From: an uncultured Alphaproteobacteria bacterium
GTDB lineage: Bacteria; Pseudomonadota; Alphaproteobacteria; CAAHEQ01; UBA3637
Direction of reading: 5' to 3'
Assembly (NCBI GenBank): GCA_947629595.1
Contig: CANREI010000016.1
Span: 1-21,215 of the forward strand
DNA: 21,215 bases
Every line of letters begins with the position of its first letter. Position 1 is the stretch's first letter. This document shows, piece by piece, positions 21,135 to 21,215 of the stretch. The notes under the pieces are model-generated. The model was not told the origin of the DNA and made no database searches. It saw only the letters and a list, made by a program, of their open reading frames with translations. A program made the position numbers and the translations under genes.

Positions 21135-21215
21135 TTAATTTAAACCGTTAATAACGGCTTCATCTTTGCGAAACAAATACAGTAAATAACGTAACGCTTG
21201 CCCGCGCGCGCTCTT
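21135..21215 (-). CDS. 3' end of a gene that enters from the right edge
   Basis: The minus-strand frame is open from the window edge to TAA at 21137-21135, giving 26 residues that include RGQALRYLLYLFRKDEAVIN. Composition is like a real protein C-terminus (Arg/Leu-rich helix). A small inverted repeat CGGTT/AACCG overlaps the stop and could be a weak transcript end. Family not recognisable from so little. Confidence 0.4.
   Translation of the reverse strand, partial: KSARGQALRYLLYLFRKDEAVINGLN

Overview
The window looks like a chromosomal segment of an AT-rich, uncultured alphaproteobacterium, probably host- or gut-associated. The evidence is a Gram-negative-type dnaK-dnaJ pair, a fused transporter/acyltransferase/acyl-ACP-synthetase next to gpsA, LPS-type WavE proteins, and two pilin-like proteins whose N-terminus (core GRSMVEMLGVLAII) I associate from memory with gut Alphaproteobacteria. 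The taxonomic call is inference, not a database result.

Left part (1-8679): the tail of an unknown small ORF, a non-coding stretch with a complex hairpin and two palindromes, then a three-HTH DNA-binding protein (484-1119). A tightly packed, very AT-rich operon (1154-8679) follows, with overlapping or nearly touching genes. It encodes a glycosyltransferase-like protein, a kinase-fold protein, a nucleotidyltransferase fused to a HAD phosphatase, a hexapeptide-repeat acetyltransferase, an unrecognised three-part protein with nucleotidyltransferase-like and kinase-like motifs, and a WavE protein made of two tandem WavE units. Together these look like a system that activates a small molecule as a nucleotide conjugate and puts it on LPS or capsule.

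Middle (8680-18677): a leader cassette consisting of a promoter, a roughly 198-nt structured RNA, a terminator, a palindrome and a 35-codon ORF leads into a pilin-like surface protein with Cys-rich repeats and a von Willebrand A domain. Housekeeping genes follow: dnaK and dnaJ on the plus strand, then gpsA and a three-domain aas-like gene on the minus strand.

Right part (18678-21215): an intergenic array of structured hairpins, then a second pilin-like protein on the minus strand. It has a Thr-rich stalk, an EGF-like module and a C-type-lectin-like domain whose last ~35 codons almost all end in C and have a composition unlike the rest of the gene, as expected for the variable region of a diversity-generating retroelement (DGR). 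This gene sits behind a second copy of the same leader cassette, in inverted orientation to the first. A partial gene enters at the right edge.

The most interesting material is non-coding: (1) the duplicated leader, whose helices are kept by paired base changes between copies; (2) a hairpin family with fixed geometry (GGATGT and GCTATG internal loops, 9-nt loop) and freely changing helices; (3) an A-tract/CGTACG/T-tract palindrome shared by both adhesin leaders and the region upstream of the HTH gene; (4) the DGR-like C-terminus. No reverse transcriptase or template repeat is visible in the window, so the DGR link remains an inference.
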